This document shows, in pieces, positions 55,386 through 64,000 of a stretch of 64,000 bases of DNA. The DNA lies in the NCBI GenBank assembly GCA_965223045.1, contig CBDCVN010000013.1:930001-994000 (forward strand), in the 5' to 3' direction. Within the stretch, counting starts at the first letter, position 1. Each line of letters opens with the position of its first letter. Both the position numbers and the translations under genes were made by a program. This stretch comes from CBDCVN01 sp965223045. Its GTDB lineage: Bacteria > Deinococcota > Deinococci > Deinococcales > Trueperaceae. The notes under the pieces are model-generated. The model did not search any database, was not told the DNA's origin, and worked only from the letters and a program-made list of their open reading frames with translations.

Positions 55386-58044
55386 TTACACAAACCCCAA
55401 ACCTCTTGCTTTAGCAGCAGCCTGTGTTCGACTACTAACACCTAACTTGCTATAAATATTAACACTGTGACGCTTTACAGTAGCTGGAGAAATCATTAGT
55501 TTTTTGGCGATTTGTTTATTACTGAGCCCTTCTGACATAAGCCCTAAAACTTCTAGTTCACGCTTACTTAAATCTTCCGTAATTTCACCTGAGGGAATAT
55601 TTTTTTAATTACTGCTTTGTTTGGCTTTTTAGAAAAGGCTGCTAGTAACTTTTTACTATAATTAGAAGGGTTGTGTTTTTGGGACTGCTCGAGCAACCCC
55701 TGCATAACCTCACCTTCATCTACAAAAAGCCTTATATATCCTAGAGGTTCAGCAAGTTCTAAAGTTGGCATCAATAATGTAAGTGCAGGTTCTAAATGCC
55801 CACACTCACATTGACTTTTAGCAAGAAGCATTTGCGCTTCTATCACATCACCTGTTAAACCAAGGTTTTTGGCATAGTTAAGTTTTGCTGCTAACAAGTC
55901 CTCAGCTTTATCAAAGTCTTGCATGGCAATAAGTATACGAGCTAGGATGAAGTGCTCGAGACTACAAGCAAAAGAAAGCACATCACCTTCTGGAAGCTTT
56001 TGTTGTTTGGCCCAGTAACTAGCACTAGTCAAATCACCAAGTTTAAGGCTAATAAGTGCTCGAATTGCATTACCACGCTTCTTAACAAAAGAATAATCAG
56101 GCAAAAGAGCTATGCTTTTAGCAATATCATCACTATAAACTTGTGCTTTTTGCTGATCTCTATCATGAATAGCTATTAGGGCTAGTAAGAGGCTACTTTC
56201 AACTGTTGTTTCAGGATAACCTAGTTTTAGAGAGTAATTAAGGTTGTTTTGAAGCAGGTCTCTAGCTTTTCCTAGCCGATTAGTTTCATAGCTAACATAA
56301 TTAAGCACATTGGAGAAAACATGGCCCCTTACTTTTGCAGAGCTTCCAGTGTTTTCAACATATTCCAAAGTTTCTGTAGAGATTTTCTCAACTTCATCAA
56401 GGAATCCCTGCGCTTTATGAATTAAAGCTAAAAAATAACCAGCAATACCGTACATTTCTAGTATGCCTTTTGTTTTTGCTTCAGCTCGAGCTTCCCATAA
56501 CATAGCTATACCCTTTTCAATTTTGCCTAGATATGTCCAAGCTAAACCAGCATGTACTTTGGGAGCATTACGCATAATTGCAAAGGCAGGTTCGTTTTCT
56601 GGAACAAGCTCAAGGGCAGCCAGCTGTTTTTCAATGGTTCCTTTTGCATCTCCTGACATATAACAAAGTGTTGAGCGAATGGCTTCTACAGAGCCTCTAA
56701 GCAAATCTGTTTCTGATAAATCCTTGTTACTTAAGTAGGTCTCAACATCTTGCAGGTGCTCCTTTACTTCATTTAATCGATGAGCACCTAGATTAGTAGC
56801 AGCTAACCAAAGTGAAAAATCAGGATTCTCTAACACGATCTCTTTAGGTAACTGTTTGAGCCAATGCATTAAGGTATGGCGGTAACCTTCATTATAAATA
56901 TTTCCACAATCTTGTTGAGCAAGAATGCTAACAGCTCTTACAAAATCATGACCTTTGAAAGCGTGCTCAACAGCTTCAAATAAAAGACCTTGTTCATCAA
57001 ACCACTGGCTGGCTTTTTTATGCAAGCCTGTTACTTCTACTTTAGATTGTTTTAGTTGATGTTGCAACAATTCAGCAAAAAGATGATGGTAACGATACCA
57101 CTTCTTTTCATTGTCAAGAGGGATTAAGAAAAGGTTTTGGTTTTCTAGTTGCTCGAGCACACCCTGACTATCATCATTTCCTATCCTAATAGTGCGTTAC
57201 AAAGAGGAGCACACATACGCTCTAAAATAGCAGTCTTTAAAAGAAACTCTTGTACCAGCTTAGGCTGTTGGTTTAGTACCTCATCAACTAAATACTCAGC
57301 TACAAAACGATGAGTGCCACCAAAAGACTTAATAAAATTGGTGAGATCATGTTGGTTTTTTACAGAAAGAATAACCATTTGTAGTGCTGCAATCCAACCC
57401 TCAGTACGTTGCTCTAAAGCTTCTGCTTGCCTATCACTAATTTCTAGTTCTAAAACCTCTTTTAGTAATTTAGCAATTTCATTTGTTTGAAAACGCAAAT
57501 CTTGAGCGCGGATTTCATTGAGCTGGCCTTTTATTCGTAAACGTGGCAAATTTAATGGGGGATCTTCTCGAGTGGTTATTATCAAATGTAATTGCTGGGG
57601 AAGATTATCTAATAGGAATCCAATTGACTCATGAATTTCTTCATTACTTATAAGATGATAATCATCTAGCACTAGTTCTATAGTGCTATTGGCAACTGCT
57701 AAATCATTTATAAGTTGAGTGATAAGAATTTTAGCAGGAAGCGAAGGAATGTTTTCTTCTTCGCTTCCTTTTAATCCTGCACGTGTAAGGGTAGCAAATA
57801 GATGAAGAAAGAACCGTCCCACTTCATTATCGGCAGCATCAAGCGAAAGCCATGCAGTAGGGATTTTAGTTTGCTCGAGCCAATTAAGCACTAAAGAAGT
57901 CTTACCGAATCCAGCAGGGGCAGAAACTAGTGTGCAGATGCCACCTTGTGAATTCTTGAAATTTTTTAGTACTCGAGGACGCACTAAAAGCTGTGTACGA
58001 GGCACAGGTGTAAAAAGCTTAGTAACCAACAAATGGTGCTTCAT
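55386..58044 (-). pseudogene. MalT-type LuxR regulator with two short-repeat frameshifts
   Basis: The gene would encode 884 residues. It has an N-terminal STAND ATPase (Walker A APAGFGKTS about residue 46, Walker B IELVLDDYHLI), winged-helix and TPR-like sensor region (about 290-810), and a C-terminal LuxR helix-turn-helix (SKRELEVLGLMSEGLSNKQI, ATVKRHSVNIYSKLGV). Two indels break it. First, TAGGA is present twice in tandem (complement of 57179-57188); one copy gives LLG-NDDSQGVLEQLE in frame, two copies a stop. Second, a run of seven A near 55605 needs eight to run from the TPR region into ITEDLSKRELE. The three pieces are otherwise clean with no other stops, so the lesions are recent or reversible. 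MalT-like regulators bind small ligands and ATP to activate catabolic genes. It is divergent from the LtrA gene at 58186. Confidence 0.9.
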
Positions 58045-58185
58045 ATAGGTACATTCTACAAAATAAGTCAGCCCTTAAGTTTTAATCCTTGTGTAGTACT
58101 TTTTAGGGTTTATGCTAGAATTTCAATCTTGACCAATGTTTGGTTTATTTTTACAAGTTGCATATTTTAGGAGTGACAATAATCT

Positions 58186-59394
58186 ATGGAGTTAAAATTT
58201 CGTAGTTGGTGGCGACCTTCACGTAAAGCAAGTGAACTACATGATGACCGCACAGTAAGTTTTTTAGAACTATTCTATGATCTTGTTTATGTGGTACTGG
58301 TAGCTGAACTTGCCCATGCTTTAGCAGCTCATCTTGATTTAAAGCACATTGGACAGTTTGTGTTTCTTTTTGCTATTGTCTGGTGGTCATGGTTGAATGG
58401 TACGTGGTATTACGAGTTTCATGGTAATAATGATATTCGTACCCGTGTTTTTACCTTTTTGCAAATGTTTGCCGTAGCAGGTATGGCAGTTTTTGCCCAC
58501 AATGCACTTGCTGAAGGGTCAGTGGGCTTTGCACTTTTTTATGGGTTTTACCAACTTATCCTCTGCTATTTATGGTGGCGGCTGAGCGTGCATGACCCTG
58601 AGCACCACATTGAAAATCGTTCTTATGTCATTTTCTTTAGTATCTCAACTGCCTTATTTTTTGTGTCTGCTCTTATACCCACCCCATCTAGGTTCTACAT
58701 TTGGGTTGTTGCTGTCTTAATAAGTTTGTTGCAACCTTTCTTACAAACTGTATTTAGGATGCGAAATAATGATAGCAACACCCCATTTAACTTTTCAATT
58801 AGCCACGCTTTTGTTGAACGCTTTGGGCTCTTTACTATTCTGGTTTTAGCTGAGGCAATTGTGGGCGTGGTACAAGGTTTAACACATCACGATCATTTAT
58901 ATGCTTCTGTTTTTATCACAGGTGGTTTGGGCCTTTGTCTTGCCTTTGTATTATGGTGGCTCTTCTTTGATTTTGTCTCCCATCGTCCACCTGTGACAAC
59001 AGGTGCACACCCAGTTATCTGGATGTACATGCACCTTTTTGCCACCATGAGTATTGTGGCGATTGGTGCAGCTACACTCAATATTGTGGAACATGCAGGT
59101 GAAGGGCTCGAGCCCACTGTACGCTGGTTACTAGTAAGCGCTATTGCCATCTTTTTAACCAGTCTTTTTGTACTTATGCGGGTTATTCAGGTAAATGAAA
59201 ATCTAAAATCAGCCTATATCACCGCAAGTATTATGGTGTTGCTGGGTGCTATTGTAATTGCTTGCTTAGGTCTTACTAACTTAGCTACGATACCTTTACT
59301 CGTCATTATTCTTGCCCTTATGATTGCGCCTGTAGTTTATGCCATTATCTTGTGGGTAAGTGTGTTTGATGCTAAAGAGATACAGCATCATTAA
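58186..59394 (+). CDS. LtrA-family membrane protein
   Basis: A 402-residue polytopic membrane protein of the LtrA family: ELHDDRTVSFLELFYDLVYVVLVAE at the start, FLFAIVWWSWLNGTWYYEFHGNND, HAFVERFGLFTILVLAEAIVGVV, and about 12 hydrophobic helices. It is a diverged relative of the protein at 25000-26172. The start ATG at 58186 has a spaced AGGAGTG. It is divergent from the broken LuxR regulator, which may once have controlled it. Biochemical role not established for the family. Confidence 0.92.
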   Translation: MELKFRSWWRPSRKASELHDDRTVSFLELFYDLVYVVLVAELAHALAAHLDLKHIGQFVFLFAIVWWSWLNGTWYYEFHGNNDIRTRVFTFLQMFAVAGMAVFAHNALAEGSVGFALFYGFYQLILCYLWWRLSVHDPEHHIENRSYVIFFSISTALFFVSALIPTPSRFYIWVVAVLISLLQPFLQTVFRMRNNDSNTPFNFSISHAFVERFGLFTILVLAEAIVGVVQGLTHHDHLYASVFITGGLGLCLAFVLWWLFFDFVSHRPPVTTGAHPVIWMYMHLFATMSIVAIGAATLNIVEHAGEGLEPTVRWLLVSAIAIFLTSLFVLMRVIQVNENLKSAYITASIMVLLGAIVIACLGLTNLATIPLLVIILALMIAPVVYAIILWVSVFDAKEIQHH

Positions 59395-59544
59395 GATCTT
59401 TTGGTGTAACTAGATACTGGATTCTAACTACTATTTTCAATTCTAAATGGAAATTCACAAGTATTTATGCCTACGTGCTTTAAAGCCGAATGTTATAATT
59501 AAAATATGTTTGATGCTGGCACTTTAACATTTCAGGAGTACATA

Positions 59545-60141
59545 ATGGCTGAACCTTTGCCCTTAGCTACTATTCAGCAAGCAGTTACGGACTTTTTAAA
59601 AGAACGTGATGATGCTGTAGTGTTTGGTGCACAAGCAGTCAATGCCTATGTGGCTCAGCCACATATGACCCAAGATGTAGACCTACTTTCTACTCGAGCT
59701 GAAATGCTAGCACAAGAATTACAAAACTATTTAAAAGAGCGTTTCTATATAGCTGTAAGGATACAAAAAGTTGCCCAAGGTAAAGGGTATAGATTATTTC
59801 AAATCCAAAAGCCACATAATCGACACTTAGTTGATATAAGAAATGTTGAGAGTTTACCCCCGGCACAATATATTGCAGGCATTTTAGTAATGACACCGGC
59901 AGAATTGATTGCTAGTAAAGTAAAAGCTTACTTCTCTAGGAAAGGATAGCCAAAATCAGGCACTGATTGGCGAGATCTAGCTTTATTACTGCTTAAATTT
60001 CCTAACCTCAAGAGTCATCAAGGTCTTGTAGCTGATAGTCTCCAAAAAGATGGTGTTGAAGCTGCTGTCTTGGCTACTTGGAAAGAGTTAGTTGCTTTGG
60101 ATATAGCGCCTGAGAATGAAGATAGTGAATTCGATTTCTAG
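59545..60141 (+). pseudogene. Nucleotidyltransferase (AbiEii-like) with internal amber codon
   Basis: From the ATG at 59545 (AGGAG six bases upstream) the frame reads MAEPLPLATIQQAVTDFLKE, then the substrate site VVFGAQAVNAYVAQPHMTQDVDLLS, as in nucleotidyltransferase-fold proteins. After KVKAYFSRKG a TAG (59947-59949) interrupts, and the same frame continues PKSGTDWRDLALLLLKFPNL to 60141, giving 198 residues if read through. The expected family run is RKGxPKSGTDWRD, so the TAG replaces a single residue. It is likely a nonsense mutation; programmed readthrough is possible but has no other support here. No partner AbiEi-like gene is visible. Confidence 0.8.
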
Positions 60142-60306
60142 TTATAGTGCTCTAGAAACGGTCTTTTAAAGGGCTTTTGGAGGATTTTACAAAAAGTTTT
60201 TCTAAGAAAAGCTCGAGCAAGCAAAAGACTAAGAGTAAAGATTGTGCCTCGAGCATAAAATCATCTGACATAATCTTTTGTAAGTTGAGTAATTTTACTA
60301 TAGAAC

Positions 60307-61335
60307 TTAGCTAATTGTTGGATTACGAACTACTGCAGCAAACATAATATTCGTGACAGTGTTATCTGTAAGCATAGTGACAAATGGTTTATCAAACTTT
60401 ACTTCAGGGGGCATAGAGCGAGATATCATAGCAGCAGTACCTGCAGCAGCTTCAGCTCCTTCTTCGTTAATCATAAAACAAGATTCCTGAAGTAACTCAC
60501 TAATGAATACCTTGCTACTAATCATTTTAGAAAAGTCTGCTGAAGGATTAAACATGTTATCAGTACCTAGCTCAATTAAAGCCTTCTTCAACGAAGTACG
60601 AAACTTCAAACTGAACTTTGGGATATGAAGATTAATTACTTTTTTATCCACATATAAGCTAGAAAGTGAAAATACACCATTTTCTTTTAAGGTTTCAAGA
60701 ACATCATTCATATTCTTTCCCGTAGCAGGTTTAAGTAAAATCACATTTGCTCTATCACCTTCTACAGTCATCACTACTCCCTCAGCTTCATCAGATTCAA
60801 TAACTTGGTAGGCGCAAGTCTGAGTCATAAAATCTGTAATTACACTTTCTTCCTTATCTAACTGGAAGTTACCTTGATAGGTATTCTTTGGATTAAATTT
60901 TTCTCTCCAAGTTGCCTTTAAAGCAACGGTCGAAAGTAAGAGCAGCACAACATTGACAAGATCACTTGGTGTAACTACTTCTTTTATTTGCCCAGCGGTT
61001 TCTTCATCGACAATGTTATTGATATTATTAGCAGCAGTTTCATGATCAGCAAACTCTATTGAGCCAACTCGAGCACCACTAGCTTTTATGGCTTTAGTGT
61101 AGTCCTCGAGCAATTTCTCAGAGACATCTACAAACACACCTAATGAAGTTTTGATATCCTCAGCAGTGTTTATAGTTTCAGGCAGCAAATTTCTAATCTG
61201 CTGAAGGGTACTACCAGAAGCCCCTTTTTCAAGAAGGCGAAGTACAAGTTCAATCCCAAATGGTGAAATAACGACGTTTCCACCATTTGCTTTAGCTACT
61301 TTTTCAAAAAGTTCTAAACCTTTTCCTGTTTTCAT
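60307..61335 (-). CDS. Serpin (serine protease inhibitor)
   Basis: From the ATG at 61335 the 342-residue protein is a complete serpin core: NVVISPFGIELVLRLLEKGA, LSTVALKATWREKFNPKNT, FISELLQESCFMINEEGAEAAAGTAAMI, and the C-terminal block PPEVKFDKPFVTMLTDN. The reactive loop hinge EEGAEAAAGTAA is small-residue-rich as in inhibitory serpins. Aligning on PPEVKF puts Arg at P1 and Ser at P1' (SRSM), predicting a trypsin-like target. The loop appears one residue shorter than usual. No signal peptide from this start; the longer frame to 61455 only reads dispersed-repeat sequence. Serpins are uncommon in bacteria. Two CTCGAG sites lie in the gene. Confidence 0.92.
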   Translation of the reverse strand: MKTGKGLELFEKVAKANGGNVVISPFGIELVLRLLEKGASGSTLQQIRNLLPETINTAEDIKTSLGVFVDVSEKLLEDYTKAIKASGARVGSIEFADHETAANNINNIVDEETAGQIKEVVTPSDLVNVVLLLLSTVALKATWREKFNPKNTYQGNFQLDKEESVITDFMTQTCAYQVIESDEAEGVVMTVEGDRANVILLKPATGKNMNDVLETLKENGVFSLSSLYVDKKVINLHIPKFSLKFRTSLKKALIELGTDNMFNPSADFSKMISSKVFISELLQESCFMINEEGAEAAAGTAAMISRSMPPEVKFDKPFVTMLTDNTVTNIMFAAVVRNPTIS

Positions 61336-61339
61336 AATA

Positions 61340-61545
61340 TATCCTAGGTGCTTATATAGTCCTCTAGGGAAAAACTTCCCTAGAGGGAAACGTCCTCTGT
61401 AATCTGTAAACATGTTATTCTGAGTAGTATAACGACAAAGAATCTCTGAGGGCATTAACGCATGGGAGATCTTTCACGTAGTTTCCTCTTGGAAGAGTTC
61501 AGAATGACATTCTTCGCATTGATAAGACAGATATTTATCTGGGCA
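61340..61545 (-). repeat. Dispersed intergenic repeat, copy 3 (inverted)
   Basis: On the minus strand it reads TGTCATTCTGAA, GATCTCCCATGCGTTAATGC, AGAGATTCTTTGTCG and ACTCAGAATAACATG, matching the copies at 26205 and 31935. It fills the space between the serpin and cytochrome genes and so holds the serpin's upstream region. A CCCTAGAGG/CCTCTAGGG inverted repeat lies near the serpin start. Confidence 0.75.
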
Positions 61546-61551
61546 TCTATA

Positions 61552-62454
61552 TTAACGATTGCCTTCTGCTAGTGCTGGCAAACTTTGTAAATATAACCAC
61601 AGAGCTTTTATCTCATCATCGGTCATTTCTGCTGTATCACGCCAAGGCATAAAAGGATTAATATCACTACCGTCGGGAAACTTACCTTCTCGCAGAGCTG
61701 TAAAGAAATCTTCTTCACTCCAAGTGCCTAAGCCAGTAGCCTTATCTGGAGTTAAATTAGTGGATACTGGTGTATCAGGTGGTCCACCGGGAATAGCACC
61801 TCCTGAATACCGTTCACCATGGCAACCTATACAACTTGTAGCTAGATATTCTCCATAGGCCACGTCTACTTTAGCTTCAGGAGCTTGTGGTATAGCTGCT
61901 TCATGATCTATTTTTTCAGCAGGAATAAGCGGAAATTGTTCACTCAGATAAAGAATTCTTCCTAGTGGTCCAACTTTGTTTTTAGGCATTTCATTGTCTA
62001 CAGCTGGCAAGCTTTTAAAATAGGCTATAAGTGCAGCTAAATCTTCTTTACCAAGCACTGTATATTCATGGGAGGGCATAAAAAGTAATGCTTTGCCGCT
62101 AGGAGCTACACCATGGCGAATGGCACGTATCCAGTCCTCATCAGTATAATCTTCTACACCACCTTTACCTGAAGTAAGGTTGCTCGAGTATAGATTGGCT
62201 ATAATAGCTGCATCTATAAAGGTTTCTCCCGCACCATTTTTAGTGTGGCAACCAAGGCAACCACGAATAATAGCTATGTGTTCACCTCGAGCAATAGCTT
62301 TTTCATCACTTGGAATATCTAGGGCAGCAACTTCTATTTCATAGGATTTGTTTATGCGTTTGTTGCTTACAACATAAACACTGACTATAGCAATTACGAT
62401 CAATGCTAACAAGGAAGCTAAAATTATACCTAACCACTTAAAAAACTTTTTCAT
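61552..62454 (-). CDS. Membrane-anchored dihaem cytochrome c
   Basis: A 300-residue protein with an N-terminal membrane anchor (LGIILASLLALIVIAIVSVYVV) and two class I cytochrome c domains. Haem sites are CLGCH (about residue 66) and CIGCH (about 209); likely distal Met ligands are in LLFMPSHEYT and NPFMPWRD. The repeated units (SSNLT-GKGG-Y-DEDWIRAIRHGV, STNLTPDKATGLGTWSEEDF) are typical of alcohol/aldehyde dehydrogenase cytochrome subunits or related electron carriers. No dehydrogenase partner is visible. Start at ATG 62454, preceded by AGGAGG. Confidence 0.93.
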   Translation of the reverse strand: MKKFFKWLGIILASLLALIVIAIVSVYVVSNKRINKSYEIEVAALDIPSDEKAIARGEHIAIIRGCLGCHTKNGAGETFIDAAIIANLYSSNLTSGKGGVEDYTDEDWIRAIRHGVAPSGKALLFMPSHEYTVLGKEDLAALIAYFKSLPAVDNEMPKNKVGPLGRILYLSEQFPLIPAEKIDHEAAIPQAPEAKVDVAYGEYLATSCIGCHGERYSGGAIPGGPPDTPVSTNLTPDKATGLGTWSEEDFFTALREGKFPDGSDINPFMPWRDTAEMTDDEIKALWLYLQSLPALAEGNR

Positions 62455-62505
62455 TATCTTTCCTCCTAAAGGAATAAAATCATTAATTGGTCTTTTTGTC
62501 TGTAA

Positions 62506-63888
62506 CTAATTAGCTCGAGAAGCAAATTCAACTTCGGGAATACAAAGCCCATCACCTGAAAGTAGTGTTCTACCATCAAGTAGGTAGTAAGTTTTGTTGC
62601 CGTCTAGGGTGTCCTCGAGCAAAACCTCATTACCCTGAACACTATAACGTCCCCAGCCATCTTGAATATTGGGAATAACAGGATTGGTACTTAAATCTAC
62701 AGCATCAACATAAGTAACAACCTTGATGTAGTAACGCCCATTAGGGAAAAACAAATAGGTGAGTTGGTCACGGTATCTTGGGTGTCCTGGGTTACGAAAT
62801 GCTTCACAATCTGAGAGGATGGCACAAGTTTCTGCACTGGTTTGTGTTAAACCACCGCCAAAAGACTTGAACCAATAGTAACTAGAAAAGTAATTGTACA
62901 ATTCTTGCTCAGCAAACACTGTAGCAGAAGCGTAAACTTCCTGTGGATTGGGATCAGATCTTTCAGTAATACCAGCTTCTAAAGGTGAGGGACCACTAAT
63001 AATAGCTGCTAAGGGAATGCGTTGACTATAAGCTGCATATTCCTCAGCACGGCTTGCATCTAATTCTTGGGCTTCCTGTGGTGTAATTACCTCAGAGTTG
63101 GCTCTATATTGCCAGACTTGTTCTATGTTATCTTCAAAGTAAAATAATAGGTCTTTACCTTGCTGCTGAACTTGTAGGGTGTATGCCTCGGAACACCAAG
63201 GTTCTAAGTATAAAGTGTCATCTGCAAAGCGGTAACGTCCTTCTTCAACCTTGGTTGCTTCATTACTGTAATCAGGTGTTTCGGAGTAAAAGTAACGTCC
63301 ATCAGAGAGCAAGCTAAGTAAACGCCATGTAATGGAAAAACCTGCAATATCTTCTAGACCATGCTCCCATGTGCCTACCAAGACTGAGGAATTTGCTGTA
63401 ATTGCAGAAGGGACAGATAAACCTCCTTGCTGCTGTGCTGGTGAAGATTGTGTTTTTGTGGGCACAACGCTTAGCTGAAGCTCATAATTAGCACTTGTGT
63501 CATAAGAATTGATGACATCAATAAACCAACTTCCAGCTGCTGGATTATTGATAGTAAAGCTAGGGTTAGGATCTTCACTGAGATCAATAAAATCATAATC
63601 ACTTTCGTAATCTTGAATTTCTGAACCAGCTTTAGCAACAAGATCAAAGTCATGACCATAACCATTTATGCTAATAACAAGTTTTACACTACCTGTAGGC
63701 ACCTCTACATTGTAGGTGTGATAAACAACGTCATCACCACTAATGGCTGCCATGGTTTGCTGTTGATTACTAGGTAAGTCTAAAGCACCATAAAAACCGC
63801 TTTCCTGTGCATAGCTACATGTTAAGCAACTTATTAGTATAAACAGCTTTATAAGTACTATCCTGACGCAATACGAATTATTATACAA
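62506..63888 (-). CDS. Exported PPC-domain protein
   Basis: A 460-residue secreted protein; start taken as the TTG at 63888 after GGATGGTAG, leading into a signal peptide (IVLIKLFILISCLTCSYAQ). Residues about 38-140 form a PPC (bacterial pre-peptidase C-terminal) beta domain (VYHTYNVEVPTGSVKLVISI, GSWFIDVINSYDTSANYELQL). A Gln-rich linker is followed by an extended beta-rich region with a lipocalin-like feel (GTWEHGLEDIAGFSITWRLL, SDGRYFYSET, EEGRYRFADDTLYLEPW, NGRYYIKVVTY, GWGRYSVQGNEVLLED). No protease domain is present. Function unknown. The next gene downstream is the cytochrome c, 51 bp away. Confidence 0.8.
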   Translation of the reverse strand: MYNNSYCVRIVLIKLFILISCLTCSYAQESGFYGALDLPSNQQQTMAAISGDDVVYHTYNVEVPTGSVKLVISINGYGHDFDLVAKAGSEIQDYESDYDFIDLSEDPNPSFTINNPAAGSWFIDVINSYDTSANYELQLSVVPTKTQSSPAQQQGGLSVPSAITANSSVLVGTWEHGLEDIAGFSITWRLLSLLSDGRYFYSETPDYSNEATKVEEGRYRFADDTLYLEPWCSEAYTLQVQQQGKDLLFYFEDNIEQVWQYRANSEVITPQEAQELDASRAEEYAAYSQRIPLAAIISGPSPLEAGITERSDPNPQEVYASATVFAEQELYNYFSSYYWFKSFGGGLTQTSAETCAILSDCEAFRNPGHPRYRDQLTYLFFPNGRYYIKVVTYVDAVDLSTNPVIPNIQDGWGRYSVQGNEVLLEDTLDGNKTYYLLDGRTLLSGDGLCIPEVEFASRAN

Positions 63889-64000
63889 CTACTACCATCC
63901 TTTCTATGTTGGGCATATGCTGCATGTGTAGATCTAATATCAACGGACAGATCATCCAATATTAAACTAAACTCTGCACAGGCAATGCACAGCTAAAATC

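Noticed and set aside
1..64000. CRISPR array, tRNA, rRNA or riboswitch
   Set aside because: No regularly spaced short repeats, no cloverleaf or rRNA-like sequence, and no riboswitch core were found on reading both strands.

Overview
The window is low-GC, Sec-exporting bacterial chromosome that is heavily colonised by insertion sequences. There is no rRNA, tRNA or phage module to place it taxonomically. Large BTAD/ATPase and MalT-type LuxR regulators, LtrA membrane proteins, HxlR regulators, a serpin and a PPC-domain protein would fit a low-GC member of a Chloroflexota- or Deinococcota-like lineage, but this is a guess. Genome-wide signatures are TTG/GTG starts and strong over-representation of the palindrome CTCGAG (about 52 sites, about 22 of them the octamer GCTCGAGC, by hand count).

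Layout. 1-0.9 kb: partial transposase. 1.1-4.7 kb: lipoprotein with three tandem repeats, then a membrane diguanylate cyclase split by a 308-bp MITE. 4.8-8 kb: an IS630-like element carrying a nested IS701-like element. 8-19.4 kb: minus-strand cluster of pirins, cupin, isochorismatases, a dehalogenase-like hydrolase and a VIT1 transporter, broken by an IS3 and an IS5 copy. 19.4-21 kb: HxlR regulator and flavin monooxygenase. 21-24.5 kb: AraC regulator with an SDR-SDR-SRPBCC operon. 25-31.6 kb: LtrA, DUF4260, a Phd/PIN toxin-antitoxin pair, two exported proteins, a second HxlR and an exported NTF2-like protein. 32-37.3 kb: a BTAD regulator broken by an IS3 copy and a 262-bp MITE. 37.7-45.5 kb: period-5 repeat protein, exported proteins, AraC, VOC and FGE-like proteins. 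45.6-51.5 kb: a giant exported repeat protein cut by the second 262-bp MITE. 51.8-58 kb: third IS3 copy, trpE-trpG, a frameshifted LuxR regulator. 58-64 kb: LtrA, a nucleotidyltransferase with an internal amber codon, serpin, dihaem cytochrome c, PPC protein.

The most notable pattern is two exported N-terminal modules that recur in front of different small catalytic or ligand-binding domains. Module A (about 280 residues, conserved LLPEAEGRFM core) is joined to a pirin, an NTF2/SnoaL domain and a giant repeat protein. Module B (about 45 residues, two Cys, RGWGTI core) is joined to a cupin, an isochorismatase and an NTF2-like domain. Cytosolic relatives of several cargoes lie next door, and two HxlR-type regulators sit divergently beside them. 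I infer a paired cytosolic/exported response to small electrophilic or aromatic compounds; this is a hypothesis.

Many genes are broken, but six can be repaired exactly by removing a mobile element plus one target duplication, and one by undoing two short-repeat indels. The insertions therefore look recent.
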